From assembly GCA_029964075.1 (NCBI GenBank), contig CM057149.1, forward strand, positions 28,286,197 to 28,350,196: a stretch of DNA of 64,000 nucleotides. Reading direction: 5' to 3'. This DNA is from Patiria pectinifera. Lineage: Eukaryota > Echinodermata > Asteroidea > Valvatida > Asterinidae. The position numbers and the translations under genes are program-made. The notes under the pieces were generated by a model. The model did not search any database. It saw only the letters and a list, made by a program, of their open reading frames with translations, and was not told the origin of the DNA. Within the stretch, counting starts at the first letter, position 1, and every line of letters begins with the position of its first letter. Positions 1 through 11,762 of the stretch are shown one piece after another.

Positions 1-462
1 TACGAGATTCAAATGTAATTTAGCCGCCTATAATCAAATCAGATGTAAATAACTTCAAGATGTTGGGTCTGAAGCATTGAAATGACCTCGAATAAACTTT
101 AGGAACATCCCTGGTTGGTTGTTGTTAAAACCAATCTTCAGTGCAAATCCATCGCAAACTTCGTATTTGATCAAGTTAGTAGACAGTTTCTGTACCATTT
201 TGAAGGTTTCTTTTCTTTTTTTAGAATAAATCGACAAACATGAAAAAAATAGCCATGAAAAAAAGACAACGTAAGAAAACATGCAAAGCCTTTTGCTCAG
301 AATCACATGCTGCTGTAGTTATCATATGGGTTTTGCATACATTCTTTGCAATGTAGGCTGCTTACTTTTTGTCGTTATGGTACAAGCGAGCACTGATCAT
401 TGTTGCTTTAAAGAAAGTGTGACGAGTTTGATTCATTTTATTTCTTTCTGGTTATAAAACCA
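1..462. other. AT-rich sequence, nothing recognised
   Basis: No exon, tRNA-like box or repeat pair could be supported. Because the SHIPPO-like gene that follows clearly starts further left, this stretch is probably part of one of its introns (inference). Confidence 0.4.
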
Positions 463-500
463 ATGATTCCTCAAAAGTGCCCTAGGCACGGAGATCGATA

Positions 501-534
501 TCCTAAGAAACCTCTATCTACAGGTTTCTTAGGA
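501..534. repeat. Perfect 13-bp stem hairpin
   Basis: Bases 501-513 (TCCTAAGAAACCT) are exactly complementary to 522-534, with an 8-base loop. It lies just beyond the 3' side of the tRNA-derived SINE at 540-711 and may be part of that element's tail. Confidence 0.6.
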
Positions 535-539
535 GACCA

Positions 540-711
540 TAAGAAATTACAGTGTTGGACGTGGGAGGAAAACCCCAGAAGGGGTAAAACACACGGAATA
601 AGGTATAGGACTGAAAACTCAATCCACAATGTGGTTCGGACAGAAATCGTAACCGGTCCACGGCAGTGGAAGGCGAGGAAAGTAACCACTACGCCAACCA
701 GACTCCCATAA
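540..711 (-). repeat. tRNA-derived SINE
   Basis: Read on the - strand from about 710, the sequence starts GGGAGTCTGGTTGGCGTAGTGGT, and the TGGCGTAGTGGTTA part (683-696) matches a pol III A box. A degenerate B box, GGTTACGATTTC, lies at 643-654. The spacing fits a tRNA-related head. The B box is altered from GGTTCGANTCC and there is no intact cloverleaf, so this is a SINE rather than a functional tRNA gene. The 3' limit is approximate. Confidence 0.6.
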
Positions 712-855
712 AGTTTAACGAGCATTTCATCACAACAATACTGGTTTTTATACTGCACATTAATATTATAGTCCAATACAAAAATATAAACAAATGTTTA
801 AATTTTAAATACTTATTCTGATACTATTCTGTTGTTTTCATCTCATCTTTTTCAG

Positions 856-951
856 AGAATGAAAATCCAGGCCCTACCGTGTACAATCCTCCGATAGACA
901 CCAATGACGGGCCCAAGCACAGCATGAGTAAACGCTGGGACGCCCGTTCAA
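856..951 (+). CDS. SHIPPO/STPG-like ciliary protein, penultimate coding exon (partial gene)
   Basis: This 96-base internal exon lies between a pyrimidine-rich acceptor (CTTTTTCAG) and a GTAAGT donor. It reads AG|AAT GAA..., giving a peptide with the motif NPGPTVYNPP followed by a short basic stretch ending KRWDARS. PGPxxYxxP is the hallmark of sperm-tail PG-rich (SHIPPO/STPG/ODF3) repeats found in proteins bound to axonemal microtubules. One base is left over and is completed by the next exon (phase matches, giving Lys). Earlier exons lie outside the window. The exact family member (ODF3, STPG, LEXM type) cannot be decided from this fragment. Confidence 0.65.
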
Positions 952-1189
952 GTAAGTGCCGATCGAATTGTGGAGATGCTAAAAGTACATTTATTTTGTT
1001 AGGAGAAATAAAAGGTTACCAGTTAAAAATGCTACATAACGCATAGGCCTATAACTGGGGACTACCGATCAGTTCTCTTGACTTTTGCTGAGACACTTCA
1101 GTTTGGTTGGCGGTGTTTTCTGTTAACAGCTAATGATCTTAACCAGGATTTGTGTTGCGGTCATTTTATCACTTGACCACCATAAAGGG

Positions 1190-1430
1190 CTTGTGGCCTA
1201 TTGTAGTTAGGGTTTGTGACTCATGATCAGAGGTTCAGGGGTTCGAATTCAGCTGCTGGAGATATGTGTCCTTGGGCAAGCCACTTCACCCTCACGTGTC
1301 TCTCTTCACCCAGGAGTATAAAGGATACCGGCATTAGCTGGGATGGACCGGCATCCCATCCAGGGGAGACAGAAATATTCTCAGTCGTTTCATGCCTTGG
1401 AAACCGGAGATAAACGCCGGCCTGATGGGC
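1190..1430 (+). repeat. tRNA-derived SINE with conserved CCTTGGGCAAG tail
   Basis: An A-box-like TGGCCTATTGTAGTT is followed by TTGTGACTCATGATCAGAGG and a B box GGTTCGAATTC (1240-1250). Then comes TGTGTCCTTGGGCAAGCCAC (about 1265-1284), which resembles the conserved central domain of V-type/deuterostome SINEs. The same element lies inverted at about 34160-34352. It sits inside the last intron of the SHIPPO-like gene. The 3' end is approximate. Confidence 0.7.
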
Positions 1431-1704
1431 CATGCCCGTGACAGACTTTACTACCTTACTATCATTTCCTCTACCCGGCTTTCTATAAAACATACCCGTA
1501 GTCCAAACATTGTTCGTTTGCACTACCAACAGTTGCGCGCAGTAAGCTACCGTGTTCCTAGCCACGGTGATCCATTATGGCGCCCTCAATGAACTCTGCC
1601 ACCAAACTTAGGACACACATCAGCTCTTCATGCAATCTGACCAATATACCAATGAGCCAACATTAAATCTCAATACTACAGAAGACGTTTTTTTTTGTCT
1701 TCAG

Positions 1705-1862
1705 AAACAGCCCACCCAGCTCCCAACTCCTACGACATAGCCAAAGGTCAGACCAGCAGAGGGCGCTTCACGGGACCCTTAGCAACGGTCAAAGGCCGCG
1801 CTTCGTCCTACGTCTATCCAGGCTACGCACTCCAATCTTCAGCTCGATTGTTCGATTCGTAA
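1705..1862 (+). CDS. SHIPPO/STPG-like ciliary protein, last coding exon
   Basis: The acceptor is TTTTTTTTGTCTTCAG. Joined to the exon at 856-951 the codon split A|AA gives Lys and the reading frame runs on for 51 further residues to TAA at 1860-1862. The peptide begins TAHPAPNSYDIAKG (a second PxPxxYD SHIPPO-like unit), continues with RGRFTGPLATVKGRASSYVYPGY in two stretches, and ends ARLFDS. Proline/glycine-tyrosine units spaced this way fit microtubule inner or ciliary proteins. An AATAAA at 2059-2064 could end the transcript about 200 bases downstream. Together the two exons give about 83 C-terminal residues. Confidence 0.65.
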
Positions 1863-2085
1863 TTTGCTGCCCAGCTTTAACTGAAAATTCATCAGATGAT
1901 GTTTGCTATTTAAAAAAAAAAATTGTCGGTCATGCTGATGTCAAAATGCATGTTTTTTTAAAATTTATTTATTTTATAAGAGATTTGCCCTCTGAGAATT
2001 TGCATGGTGTGTGCTTAATCATTACAAAAATATTTCGCAGTCTCTATATCATTTTAACAATAAAAAACAACACGAAAGAAACAAT
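1863..2085 (+). other. Probable 3' untranslated region of the SHIPPO-like gene
   Basis: This is noncoding AT-rich sequence directly after the stop codon. The first convincing polyadenylation hexamer (AATAAA, 2059-2064) is followed by A-rich sequence. Confidence 0.4.
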
Positions 2086-2364
2086 GGGATTAAAGAATCA
2101 ATTTTGGCGAATAAAATGAAAAGCGAATTTCATGCTCAAATCTGCTTTTCAAATCATGTTTAAACAAAGCAAATCGATGGTCTCCCAAAGAAAGAATATA
2201 ATGCAGGTTACTTTTTCATGTTTCTGCTTACCAAAAATAGATTTATTAATCAGCGATTCAAAATCTCCTGAATCATTCTATATATAAAAATCATCCTTCA
2301 GCATATGTTATCTGCTAACAATTTTTTTAGGACAGTAAGCCTTCAAACTGGCCCATTAACAAAC

Positions 2365-3536
2365 ACAGCAAACACATTGGTCACGTTTAAGCTAATGTGC
2401 GCATGTTCAAAATGATGCAAACAATTTGTGCGTTCGAGTAGCTCATCCGGATCGACTCGGTCAAAGAATTTCTCCATGGGTAAATGCAGACGGGTTAGCC
2501 ACGACAGCCGGGCTAATCGAACGCTCAACCGCGGGCCATCGCGATCCTCACGAGATGTCCATTAGCCACGGCCCTAACCATTTGCTCGTACCCCCGGCCC
2601 CGCCCTGCAAACAGGAAGCTGGGGCAGGCTGATGAATTTACGCTCTGATTGGATAGATTTTGCGTGACATGTGACCTGCAAGTCATCATGCCACGACCCT
2701 GCAAGGTTTTAAACGGCCGTTAAGATTGAATCATCACTCTTTTATTCCCATTCAAAAGTGCGTTTTTAATAGTGCGTACAAATTATCTGTTGTGTAAATT
2801 TTCAATTCCCGTCACTTGCTCAGGCTCCGTTTCGAATTCATGAAGGGACAAATTCGTATTATATTACGCTCAAAATGTATCCATATGGTCCGCAATGAAA
2901 AAGAAATCACATCCGGTATGGAATGTTTGCATTTCTATGAGAAAATTTTCGGATAGCATTTGCGCGCATTGGCTAACTGCGGTCTTAAACAGCTGCAGCC
3001 AGATGTCTTTATACATAGGTCATGATAAATTACCCAGAATGCCACCCCAGTTCCTTCACAAGATTATGTAAAGCTCATCAGCCTTTCTCAATGTCCTGTT
3101 TGCAGGGCGGGGGGTACGAGCGAACAAAACGCCCGCCGACAAAACACCCGTTTCGTGCTGGGTATTCGTTTGAGATTTTAACTTTTCAGTCAACTCAAAA
3201 CAAAAACGTTGGGCTGGAATTATAGCCTCTCAAGTCGCAATGAACTTAATAATTGATTACCTTTAGACTTCAAATAAAGTTGATTTTTTGTGTCCACTTG
3301 ACATTTCTGCTTTCCGGCCGCCATATTTGTCCGTGTCTAAGGATGAACAGCGCATGCGGGTGACGTATTTCCATCAGTGACTCTGCTCACAAGCAGGTTC
3401 TCCCTGCATGGCTGACCCGGATGAGCCCCGAGAATGACGTAAGAGCTAATCGAACGTACGGCACGGGGCTAACCCGTGGCGACCCGGGTGAGCTAAACGA
3501 ACGCACCCGATAAAAAAGGACCAGTGTGTTTGCTGC
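2365..3536. mobile_element. 1.2-kb nonautonomous element with long terminal inverted repeats
   Basis: The ends are inverted copies: ACAGCAAACACATTGGTC at 2365-2382 against GACCAGTGTGTTTGCTGC at about 3519-3536; TGCGTTCGAGTAGCTCATCC at 2429-2448 against GGTGAGCTAAACGAACGCA at 3487-3505; and CCGCCCTGCAAACAGGA (2600-2616) against TCCTGTTTGCAGGGCGG (3094-3110). Arms of roughly 250-400 bases surround a unique centre with no transposase frame. No target duplication was resolved. It lies between the convergent 3' ends of the SHIPPO-like and EMI-receptor genes. Confidence 0.65.
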
Positions 3537-4521
3537 CACCATAGTCTTAAAAGACTCCTATTGGAATTGTGCATTATCCTTTGTGTTCAGTTGTTTTTAT
3601 ACCCTTTAAATCGTCCTCCATTGTAACGGTATTTCCATAACGTTAATAAAATATACGTGAAAACACAATGTCGTCAAGCGTGTGCATAAGCGTGGGTGTT
3701 ACATCTTCTTTGAGATCAAACTATTTCGTTTTTTAGAGGGAACGTGCTGATGTTAGTCATTGGGTAGTGAGTAATTATATATTCAGAACATAATCATACT
3801 TTCTGCAGAAACTGAAATAGTGAGCGTTTAGGTACCTAATAATTGTACAGAAAATAGCTGAAATGTATGTCAGTTCAGTTCCTCAAACGGCATCCAAGCA
3901 AAAGGACCCCGGGGATCGGGAAATAGTGTGGGATTCGTTTTGTAAATAGTGCGATTTTCATTCCGTTGTGCATGCAATCACGGGCAATAATGTGCCAATT
4001 ATTTTGGGTTTCAGTATGGTAGGGTATGGTAATTCTGGGTGCTCATGAATGTAATCTAAGCTATGAATTTACGAACGGACTGTCTCTATTCTAGAAATTA
4101 TAGATTAATTCTTTTTCTTCTTTTTACATTGCAAAATATATCATTTGAGTATAAAAATGCAAACAGACAAAATTTACTTCATCATTATACAATTTCAAAT
4201 GGCATTACCATCATCAGCACTACATAGGGCAACCAGCCAGGGGGATGCATTTCTCCTTTATAAAATGCGCCATTTTGAACATTTTTTATGTTTTAAGTTT
4301 TCTTTTTAATTTGTTTTACGTTCATTGTTGACTCGACCAATCACACTGTTCCAGTCAGCCACTGATTTGCTTTGCCCTGTAATGTCATCATTTGATTCGT
4401 GCCTTCGAGTCACGTGACTCGATCTCCAACCACAAGCCATTCCACATCTTATCACATCAGCTCATCTATCGATTCTGAGGCGCATAATTGGCAATTGTTG
4501 CTGCTGACGACTTGTTTATCT
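3537..4521. other. Convergent intergenic / 3' flank of the EMI receptor gene
   Basis: AT-rich noncoding sequence. The - strand receptor gene ends at 4522, so its 3' UTR must lie here. An ATTAAA on the - strand (4306-4311) is a possible polyadenylation signal. No other gene or repeat pair was seen. Confidence 0.35.
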
Positions 4522-5675
4522 TCAGCCCACGGAGTTGTGCTTCATGGTTGGAGTCGAAATCTTAACCCTCCTGACTGTATCAATGAAGACCAACTCCTTG
4601 TGGTTGTGTCTCGGTGCCCGGATGTACCGTTCCTCTTGCTCCGTGTCCTCGGTTTTGATGTCCTCGGATAACTTCCGGTATTCCAAGGTCATACCTGAAA
4701 AGGTCCCGCTCTGTCTTATGTCCGGGGACACTCGGCACTCCAGGTCCTCGGTTTCTGTTTCGACTACCAAGCAGCTGGTCGAGGTAGTCACCGAGGGAAC
4801 GGCGTATTCCGGCGCGGGAAAGCTCTCCGGAGCCAGGGGTAGATTCTGCCCGCAACGCTCTAACTTATCGTAACCGTTTCCGCTGACTCGATGAGGAAAA
4901 ACCTGGTTTGACAAGGCGCAGTAACCAACGGAACTAATAGACGAGGATTCTGGCGAGTGTGACGTCATCCAGGGGTCATCATCGCCTTCGCAGCACTCGG
5001 TTCCCACGTAAACGCTGTCTGTGGCTGTCTCGGGGTCAAGGGTCACGTAGACTGGTCGCGGCTTCTCTCTGACAGCACTTTTCACGTTGATGTAACGGTG
5101 GCTGATGACTGACTCCTGTGTATAGTCCTCGGTTGTAGTTTGGCTGGGACCGACTGCGAAATCGCGCCCAACTGGTGATTGAATGTCGACACGAGGAGAG
5201 GAGTTCTTACGGTCTCGCTTGTTCAAGCTAGTGTAGCAGTAAGGGCCGGGAGAGGGCTGACGAGGGATAGGCGAGGAGCGTTTAGTGTAGGGTACGGGAA
5301 CGGGTAAGGGAGGTGAACGAGGGGTGGTGTCATAAATGGGTTCGGGTCGAATTGGGAGTGGCGGGGAGGGGCGTCGCTTTTTGGCCAGAGGAGTCAGGGG
5401 TATGGTAAGTAGAGGCGTGCATTTCTTGGACATCAGTCCGTTGACCTTTGACCTGGATTCCCGCGAGGTCTGTGAGAAGGAAGAGGAGGAGGAGGATGAG
5501 GCGTAGGGGAGGAGGCTGGCGGTGTCCTTCCAGCATCTCTCGTACACCACGTGCTTGACGATCCCGGAGTCCGAGTCGTCACTGATGAAAGTCACCTCGG
5601 AACGACCGGATTGATCGGAGCCGGAACGATGTGATAGAGCGGACAGATCGGAGCGAACACTCTCGGTGCTGCAGT
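4522..5675 (-). CDS. EMI-domain receptor-like protein, last exon: cytoplasmic tail
   Basis: This single large exon runs from acceptor TTTTTTTTCGCCAG to TGA at 4522-4524. It supplies the last 383 full codons, numbered 256-638 in the reconstructed protein. The sequence is serine/proline-rich with no globular domain: a Ser run near residue 315, a KKRRPSPPLP stretch (353-362, possible SH3 ligand), and many tyrosines in signalling contexts. These are YTSL 402, YINV 449 (YxN, Grb2-type), YVTL 464, YCAL 506 (VxYxxL), YDKL 523, YAVP 545 and YRKL 587 (LxYxxL). This looks like the tail of a phosphotyrosine-signalling receptor, and YxxL motifs also occur in Draper/CED-1/MEGF10 tails. The open frame, GC-rich composition and matching splice phase (G|AC) with the exon at 8238-8308 support it. 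Kinase partners are inferred only from motifs. Confidence 0.75.
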
Positions 5676-7956
5676 CTGGCGAAAAAAAAGGAAATCAACA
5701 GAGAAAAAAAGATGAAAAACAAATGTGTACATTAACTGAAGTTAAGTTTCATTATTGCCGATTGTAAGACAAGTTGTAAAAATAGTCTTACAAACTGACT
5801 GCAAAAATAGTCAGCTGGGGTGCAAGGTGACCGCTTTCCGAAGCCAATCGTGACTCGATTTTTAAGAGTCCATTTTTCATTTCTTTTCTTTTATTTAAAA
5901 AAAAAATGATTTCAACTTCAAAATTAAAGTTTCAGTCTTTAAAACTTCAAAGTATGATATATATTCCAAAAACATAAACTAATCGCTGTGTGGAATACAG
6001 ACTTTGCCAAAAATTGTCAATATTTGCTCTGAAGAAGAACTTTATGTTACTTCATCAAATGAAGAAAGAAAAACCAAAAGCTACTTTTTTTTCTTCTTTA
6101 ATCTTGTCTACTTGTTATTTTTCTGTGATTTTCAAACGTTTACAAAATTAAGGCGATCCCCAAAACATTGGTGCCACACCTTTTTAATTATGCCGACTAA
6201 TTGAATTAAGAGTCTTGCATAATGAATGACCATGACTCACGAAAGCAATCAACCTGCCCGTTTCTAATTGGTATCCTTCACATTTACAAACACCCTTTGG
6301 ACCCCAATATCGTCCCCATATAGTCCTCTGTGGACCCTATCTGCACTCAAATTGGCATCTCTCCAACATCCCGTATATATAAGCTTCCCCATTCCGTGCT
6401 ATATTAAACCATCACTAACTTTTGATCGATAAGGGAAATTATGACAGGAGGTCAAATTAACGGCTGCAAATACCACTCTATGACATCATGCCTATTTTTA
6501 GACGGTGCACTCTTAAAACCAACAGTCAAAGTACTGACTGTCCTTTTCTTTATGTGTAAAAATGACCACGTGAACAAATCTTGTAAAGTTTTTAGCTGCA
6601 AGATAGCAGCCCAACATATCGTGTCTCTCCGTTAGTTAGGTATTTAGTAAACGTTGACATTGTCTATTGCTCCTATATGTTTTAACCGATTTCAACCAAA
6701 CTTTGTCAAAAGTATCAGCAGCCCATCCCCAAAATGTCACACGACCAAACTGGTCATCATGGGGTCACTGGGGTTTATAAAAACCTGATTTTTTTAAAAC
6801 TCGAAACATTACTTCCAGAAATTACATGGCACAATCACGTGATTCATGCATGAACACGCATTCGTTGGCCCGCAGTTTCCGAAATCCGATCGAGCTTTTT
6901 TTATAGTAATAACAAAACATATTTACTGAATACCAAAGTGGACGAAATTAAACTGTAAAACAGGTGTAGACAGATTTAGCTGGAAAAACAAGACACACTT
7001 GACTCCTTGCTGTAATGCCATAAAGTGACTTTCGTTAATTTAAATCAGTCGGAACTTTTATTTAAACAAAGTTTTCCTCCAGCTGAAAACCTCTTATAGA
7101 CTTCTGATGCCAACGTATATAAATACCAAACGTTGTTAAACTTAAAATAGAATGACATAAACGTTTGTGGATGGAGACCAAAAAAAATCTACCGAACAGT
7201 ACACATAACACGTTTCCCGTTATTAAAAGTAAAAAGGTTTTTTTAATAACCTGTGGATCGTTGAAAGGCATTTATGTAACCACGCAAATCCATACCCACA
7301 TACACACCCCGTTAAAAACTAAAATGTTCTTCGATCAACTGACCAGGTGAAAAAGGTGACGTACCCCCTCTATATGCCAGATATAACAGGAAGGATCACA
7401 ATCGTGCAAGCGAAGCCAGAACAATCTAATTTCCAATTGCCAAGGGACTTTTAGGGATTGTTAACATGTTAATGTAATATAATCACCAAAAAAGGGAAGT
7501 CGTCACTTGACTTGGGGCTGTGACTCAACGGTTTGAATCATGTGCACGCTACATTGCAATCCTTCCTTTCAATTGCCTTATAGTCGGATGTAAGCCTTGC
7601 TGTTGGCGCCATTTTGTGGAAGTCTTGGGTTTTTGTTACCTTTAGTCATGTTTCCTATTATTTGCACATTTTACATATTACCTTAAAGGTGTGTATACGG
7701 TACTGTTTGTCTCATTGTCTCGAGTCATGAGTTTGTTTAACTTCCCTCTTCCCTTTTATTATGGTGTCGATCACATTAAGAGGCCTTTGGCCTCAAAATG
7801 AATGTTTTCATTCCAACTATTTAGAGCATCATTAGAAGTTAGGACCCGAGTCATTGATCACAATGTAGAACTTTTAAAATGACATGATAGACCTCAGGGG
7901 ATCCCCATGAGCCTCAAGAGATCCCAACTTTTGTGATTGCCACAATTACACACATT
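5676..7956 (-). other. Intron 4 of the EMI receptor gene
   Basis: AT-rich intronic sequence with no exon, SINE or clear inverted repeat that I could support. Confidence 0.4.
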
Positions 7957-8228
7957 TCTGATCAGTCACGGTGATCGATCATCGATTATCGATCTTTACG
8001 ACAACTTATGAGCAGTCACGGTGATCAATTAATTGATTATCGATTATCGACCATTACGACAACTTCTGATCATTCATGATGATCAATTAATCTGTTATCT
8101 ATTATCGATCATTACGAGAACCTCTGATCATTCATGATGATCAATTAATTTTTTTATCAATCATCGATCGTGACGGCTAATTCTAATAAGTTTTCGCTGA
8201 TTGATTAATCGATTATCGATTGCCAATA
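7957..8228. repeat. Minisatellite rich in ATCGATTA, about 65-base unit
   Basis: Roughly four degenerate copies of a unit containing ATCATTCATGATGATCAATT, then ATTATCGATTATCGA and TTACGACAACTTCTG. The core palindromes (TGATCA, ATCGAT) recur throughout. The array stops 10 bases before the predicted receptor exon at 8238, inside the intron beside its 5' splice site. Confidence 0.75.
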
Positions 8229-8237
8229 TATACTCAC

Positions 8238-8308
8238 CAGAGCTAATTGTACTGAGGATGCAATTGATCTTCTGAGAGTCTTCGGGGACATCTCTCCCAT
8301 TACGTATC
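8238..8308 (-). CDS. EMI-domain receptor-like protein, exon 4 (71 bases)
   Basis: A small exon predicted from splice signals and phase. The donor CTCTG|GTGAGTA is near perfect; the acceptor ends TCAATCAAG after a T-rich tract. The frame needed by the upstream exon (two bases AG carried over) opens as R|IRNGRDVPEDSQKINC... and ends STISS plus one base G. That G joins AC of the next exon to give Asp. Without it, exons 13420-13834 and 4522-5675 are out of phase. It encodes residues 232-254, in the juxtamembrane part of the tail. There is no domain, so support is structural only. Confidence 0.55.
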
Positions 8309-8452
8309 CTTGATTGATTAACAAATCACAAAATCACCAATAAATCAATACACCACGGGTCGTGTAATCGATAGTAACATGCAAAATCCATTTTCTTATT
8401 TACATTTTAAAATTGACTCTCTTCTTATACGGACTCGTAAACCAAAACCAAA

Positions 8453-8902
8453 TGTGCCCTGCCAAAGCATAATGAGGAATAACCCCCACCTGTGACTTTT
8501 CATGTTGTGTACATCATGTTAAAGCGCAAATCTTGGCTTTCCAAAAATACCAAATTTATTTCTGTAGCTTAATTTATTCCAAAGATATGACGCAGGAACT
8601 TCAACAGTGTCCTGCCAAGTTTCGCTACCCTCATTTCGAAAAAAAAAAACAACGGCATTGAAAAAAAGACACGCATTGCGCCGCCAACAGCAGTGAAAAA
8701 CGTTCTTCTGCTTTTCCACTTTTGTTGGTATATTTTTCCCAACAAAATTGTATAGTGTGAATCTTGGATACCTTGGCTACTCAAAAATACCAAACAATCG
8801 ATATCGATTTGACATGATTTTTCTAGCATATCCGACGTCAGTCGTCGTTTTCTCAAAACAAGGTTTTTGGGGGCATTCCTCGTTTTGCCTCAGTAGGTCA
8901 CA
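8453..8902. mobile_element. 450-bp MITE, family A copy 1
   Basis: The element begins TGTGCCCTGCCAAAGCATAA and ends with the near-inverse TTTTGCCTCAGTAGGTCACA. Both ends carry AATGAGGAAT or its complement. A second copy in the same orientation lies at 44804-45250 and aligns along its full length. There is no coding capacity. It lies in intron 3 of the EMI receptor gene. Confidence 0.75.
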
Positions 8903-11199
8903 AATATGCTTGGTTGCATATAACCGAATGGTTGTGGTCTAATACGGGAATGATACTGTATGTATCTTAAAGGTAGGGTAGATCATTTTGTAGTTAAGTT
9001 TGTGAAATGTTTTCTTCGTTTGAACCAACAAAAGTGCTCAAAATCTAAAGACGGGCGCTTAATAAATAACCTGATAAAGTTTAAGCTCCGTGAATGCTCT
9101 ACATTTCGAGAAAACAGAACAAATATACATGTACACTATTTTCTGGATCTTGATTTCAGATCACAAAGTGTCCAAGTCCTATTTGAAATGCACCCTCTTG
9201 TGACCACACCATCCCGAATTCAGCATTCGGGACACGATTCTCATTCAGCCGGTTGTTACCATTCATTGATTCGACCAATTGCAAACCAACTGAAAATTAG
9301 GACAAATTGGGCGAATTCCTGGAATTTTCCAGAAATGTGTCACTTGACACATCTTTGGAAATGACCTTCTTTCGTTGTTTTTTTCCCCTTCATAATGACA
9401 GCTTGCCAGAATGAATAATTTCACAGGGAGTTTAGTGTCATTACTATCTTTAAGCCAAGCAAGCTTTTGCACAGTAATTTGGTCGGTTACGTTTTTTGAA
9501 TAGCTGCAAATAGTCTACTCTACCTTTAATAAGGAGGGGAAAAAGTAGGTTGTTGAACGTGACCTTTCGATTTACCGTCACAACTTAAAAGGTCATGCAA
9601 TAATGTCCGACTATGAAGTTTTTTAGAGTGATGTTCGATGTTTATAAATTTAGAAAATTTCCGCCCCCAGAGAAAGCAAGCCACAAAGCCCTTCAAACTA
9701 GCCGAACCAATAACAATCAAAACGAAGCCTCAAACGTTCATTTGCCAAGACAGATTGATCATAATGTGCTAACTTAAGCTCTTTTCTTTTTCAAACCTCG
9801 AGAAAGGAAAGTTCAGACCCAGTTAAAAAAAATTGGTAACTTTCCATAACTTGGTATATTTAGAGCATGACGTCTACGTGACTTAGCTGCGAGCTATACT
9901 CAAGAAATCAAGAGGAAGTCGAGAAACCAGACTAAAATCTCCAGACCTAAAAACGCCCATTCAAATTAATGTCAAATGTGAAGGGAAGAACTAAACTGAA
10001 GACATCCTTTATTCCTGCTACAACATCCTCAGGGAAATAAAGCAACTAATCCTCAATGAATTGGCGTTGATCCCTTATTGCAAAAAATATAAATAATAAT
10101 AACTGGGACTAGCGCCTAGAGGTTTATGAATTAAATCCAAAGGGGCTGATGGAACTCAATTTGGAAAAGAAGCTAATATTTTAAGATTCAACAGCATGGG
10201 TTGTTTTGCATTTAGATTCTACTTTTAAAAAAAAACGGCCTTCGCCTAGTAATTGGTTGCCAAATTTAAAGAGAAATTGTCATTACTTTAATTAATGTCG
10301 CACCATGTAGGGCCTATTTAAGCCTGGCAAAATATTACATGTGGATCACCATTATGCCGCAGTAGTAAACTAATAATTGAAAGCTGTTTTTCCTCGAGCC
10401 AGCAAGTCCGCCATTTCGGAAAAAGTGTACTCATTACAATACCCTAAATTAATACCCAGAAGATCATACGAGCTAATTTGTGTTAGTTTGCTCAATAACA
10501 GGTGATGTGCGAGACTTCAACCCAGTGCCATTTGAAAACACGGCATACAGAAGCCTTACATTTTGGATCCCTTCCCGCCTCAGTTGGATAAAAAGGAACG
10601 CTGTCAAAGCTGTCTAAATAAGGCAAAACAACAAATAATTCTGCTCCCAGTGACCCCAGCTACCCTATTTTGATAGCCCCTACCCTAATATTTGTGGTAA
10701 AAAAATGAGGAAAAAGTCCCGAAAATCATCAATTACTACCTTTTACCCTTGACTAAACGCAGACACCTCCATGTAATCGTACACAAAAAAGTGCCCCCCA
10801 AAATATAATTTCCCTACCTACCTACCTACTTACTTACCCTATTTTCAAATGCCTAGTTGGAATCAGAACTATTTATTTTTGGCCCAAGTGTAAGACGATA
10901 CGTATTACGATTCATGATTTGATCTGAATTCTATTATATTTGGAGTAGATGGTTGAATTAGGTTGGTTTAGGATCTATCGCTTACTCGAAAAATGTTTTG
11001 GTGCGAGGGGGATTTGGTCGTACGCACCAGACCCACTCTTGAAGGTAGTTGACTCTGTGCCAACCTGCTAGTTTCAATTCCTGTTCTGGCCTGTTCCTCT
11101 TCGAGACTTCAACCCCCTCCCCCTCCCCTATACTTCAGGATGTCTGACTAACCTCCTGTCGGCGTACACACAGCTAGCCTACTTTATGCCACACATTTT
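8903..11199. other. Intron 3 of the EMI receptor gene, largely featureless
   Basis: No exon was supported. There is a short CTAC/TTAC microsatellite at about 10814-10838. Open frames here are short and lack splice signals or family motifs. Confidence 0.35.
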
Positions 11200-11762
11200 A
11201 AAGGGTCCATGAAAATGATTGTTTTTTTCCGAGGAACATATTTTGTACAACTTTCGACTACTCTTGAAAGTATGAAAACTATTTGACATCCCCTTTTGGT
11301 TAATTGTATTGAAAAGTGTACTCTTTTATCCATCTAATATTGTCCATGCTTTTCCCGACAACCGAGGGCGCTGTTGTTGTGATGTCATTTCAGGAAAGAC
11401 ACTGTTCAATTGAGGGGTTTTCTGTTCAAATTGTGAACCCCCAAATTTGCTCATTGAAAACATTGGTGAGAAAAGTTTGCACACTGACTTGCTGCCATGT
11501 ACTGACACAACAACGAATCACCAAACAACATCCAATTTACGACAGCAAAATATCAAAAATGTTGACAACTTTTGGTGCTGAAATAACTGTAACATTGTGG
11601 TTTAGGCATGAAATGACATCACACTTTTGCTCATGAATATGTAAAGTAAAATTAACATAAAAACCAAATAGGCACAAAATACCCTTGAAAATGGCAAAAT
11701 AAAAGTTGAAAATAAAGTTAAATGCAAAGTTAAACACAAAGGTGCATTTTCATGAACCTTTA
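11200..11762. mobile_element. 563-bp MITE, family B, full-length copy
   Basis: The terminal inverted repeat is AAAGGGTCCATGAAAATG at 11200-11217 against CATTTTCATGAACCTTT at 11746-11762. The interior contains GAGGGCGCTGTTGTTGTGAT and a long T-rich half. Related copies lie at 14811-15180, 33493-33750, 35466-35972 and, inverted, 47225-47757. No protein is encoded. Confidence 0.75.

Noticed and set aside
4535-4873. Overlapping open frames on both strands across the receptor tail exon
   Set aside because: They are out-of-frame shadows of the 4522-5675 exon; only the - strand frame given fits the splice sites and phases.
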